Assembly: GCA_032358165.1 (NCBI GenBank)
Contig: JAALGY010000030.1
Location: 1,054,001-1,118,000 of the forward strand
Reading direction: 5' to 3'
DNA: 64,000 bases
From: Diplosphaera chodatii
Taxonomy: Eukaryota; Chlorophyta; Trebouxiophyceae; Prasiolales; Stichococcaceae
The position numbers and the translations under genes are program-made. Each line of letters opens with the position of its first letter. The stretch's first letter is position 1. Shown here in pieces: positions 63,301 through 64,000 of this stretch. The notes under the pieces are model-generated. The model worked only from the letters and a program-made list of their open reading frames with translations, had not been told where the DNA came from and did not search any database.

Positions 63301-64000
63301 CCTGGTGCGCTGTTCGGAAGGAGCCTGAGAGATGCGCCTCCTGTGACGTCATCAGCGCCATCGCCGGTGACAATGCCCGCAAGCCCATGGCTGACAGGAT
63401 GTAATAGCCGTACAGTACTGCCTGCATGAACAGCCGAACGGATGTTCAGAGACAAGGGCAGGCAGGCTTCTGCAAGATCTGTAGCATGCTATTCACACTC
63501 GCTACTTGCGACGAAGCACGCTCTGCACCTGGGGTTTGTAGCCGATGATCTTGCCGAGGCTGCGTGTGAACAGGATGACATCCGGGAGCGGCTTGAAGGT
63601 GTAGGAGAACAGGTCCGCCACCGTGAAGGCGAACTTCTCTACGTCCTCAGTAATGCGCTGGTCTGCATTCGTCAGGCCTGCACAGGTATACAGGAAAGCT
63701 AGTACGCCTGTGCTGACGACGCCTGCAACGAGCAGGTTGGCATTCGACCATGCTTGCATCTGATGCTCGAGATAGTCAAGCGCACCGCCGAGGGTTGAGG
63801 CTGCATAGTATGCCCGGTTGGCGGTGTACTGCTGGTGCAGGTTGTGCGTCAGGCGGCGCATGAAGGTCAGCTGGATGCGCTTCTGGAAGTACTTCAGCCC
63901 GCTGTTGACGCACGCCGCCGGCACCGCCACGCCCGCAAACACCACCAGCAGCCGTGCAAACTGTGGGTATTGCTGCAGCACCGGGAAGAAACGGCTTGAG
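60319..64000 (-). CDS. ABCD-type (peroxisomal) ABC transporter, N-terminus off window
   Basis: ABCD proteins (ALDP, PMP70, plant CTS/PXA1) import fatty acyl-CoA or related substrates, usually into peroxisomes. The frame enters from the right edge within the membrane domain: FVFAG-like hydrophobic stretch, ACVNSGLKYFQKRIQLTFMR, GLTNADQRITEDVEKFAFTV (the family loop motif), DLFSYTFKPLPDVILFTRSL. The nucleotide-binding domain has LNAPDGTALVRDLTFDVPRG, Walker A GPNGSGKSSLFR (about 61920), FYLSQRPYLVSG (Q-loop region), LRDQLLYPRPPAAVWA, ELDYLLARYHQLEAHCAA, signature LSGGEKQRLAMARL (about 60930), Walker B YAILDECTSAVS and switch His in LLSIGHRPAIKAFHQAVIHF. The tail DRGSGWTLEELAAG ends at 60319. 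All ATPase motifs are intact. Whether it is a half transporter or the second half of a full one cannot be seen from this window. Confidence 0.93.

Overview
The window is nuclear DNA from a unicellular green alga, most likely a trebouxiophyte-type chlorophyte (inference). It is GC-rich. Almost every gene is cut into many short exons by small GT..AG introns that usually end in TGCAG. Genes sit on both strands with short spacers. Plant-type plastid genes (LHCII, RETICULATA-related, PPR-SMR, plastid uroporphyrinogen decarboxylase, organellar seryl-tRNA synthetase) lie beside algal/plant-type housekeeping genes (ORC1 with a PHD finger inside its BAH domain, FLY/Tul1-type membrane E3 ligase). No rRNA, tRNA, CRISPR array, prophage or transposon was recognised. 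Exon chains were assembled by eye from splice sites, frame and family similarity, so family calls are firmer than exact starts and exon ends.

Layout, left to right. 0-6.2 kb: LHCII gene (minus, 3' end off the window), a divergent R3HCC1-like RRM-fold gene (plus), a small unidentified gene (minus) and a Bud20/ZNF593-type zinc-finger gene (plus). 6.2-11.5 kb: a large PPR-SMR gene (plus). 11.8-15.2 kb: organellar seryl-tRNA synthetase (minus). 16.0 kb: a 23-codon ribosomal protein eL41 gene (minus). 16.4-19.2 kb: unidentified multi-exon gene (plus). 20.0-27.3 kb: a long unidentified disordered/coiled-coil protein (plus). 27.9-30.0 kb: RETICULATA-related protein (plus). 30.4-34.1 kb: unidentified Gln/Ala-rich putative nuclear protein (minus). 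34.2-38.0 kb: FLY/Tul1-like transmembrane RING E3 ligase (plus). 38.4-46.0 kb: spliceosomal DEAH helicase PRP22/DHX8 (minus). 46.7-51.7 kb: ORC1 (plus). 52.0-54.1 kb: CFAP410/C21orf2 (minus). 54.6-57.2 kb: uroporphyrinogen decarboxylase (minus). 57.8-59.9 kb: proline iminopeptidase (plus). 60.3 kb to the right edge: ABCD-type ABC transporter (minus, N-terminus off the window).

The genes do not form one pathway. Several neighbours are head-to-head pairs with short shared upstream regions: LHCII/R3HCC1-like, eL41/unknown, Gln-rich/E3 ligase, PRP22/ORC1 and UROD/iminopeptidase. Others converge tail to tail. I found no convincing new multi-gene system. The most unusual items are single-gene features: a two-residue internal deletion in eL41, a large low-complexity insert in the iminopeptidase cap, an apparent GC-AG intron in ORC1, a ciliary-module gene (CFAP410), the unidentified coiled-coil protein, and a perfect 15-bp intergenic hairpin.
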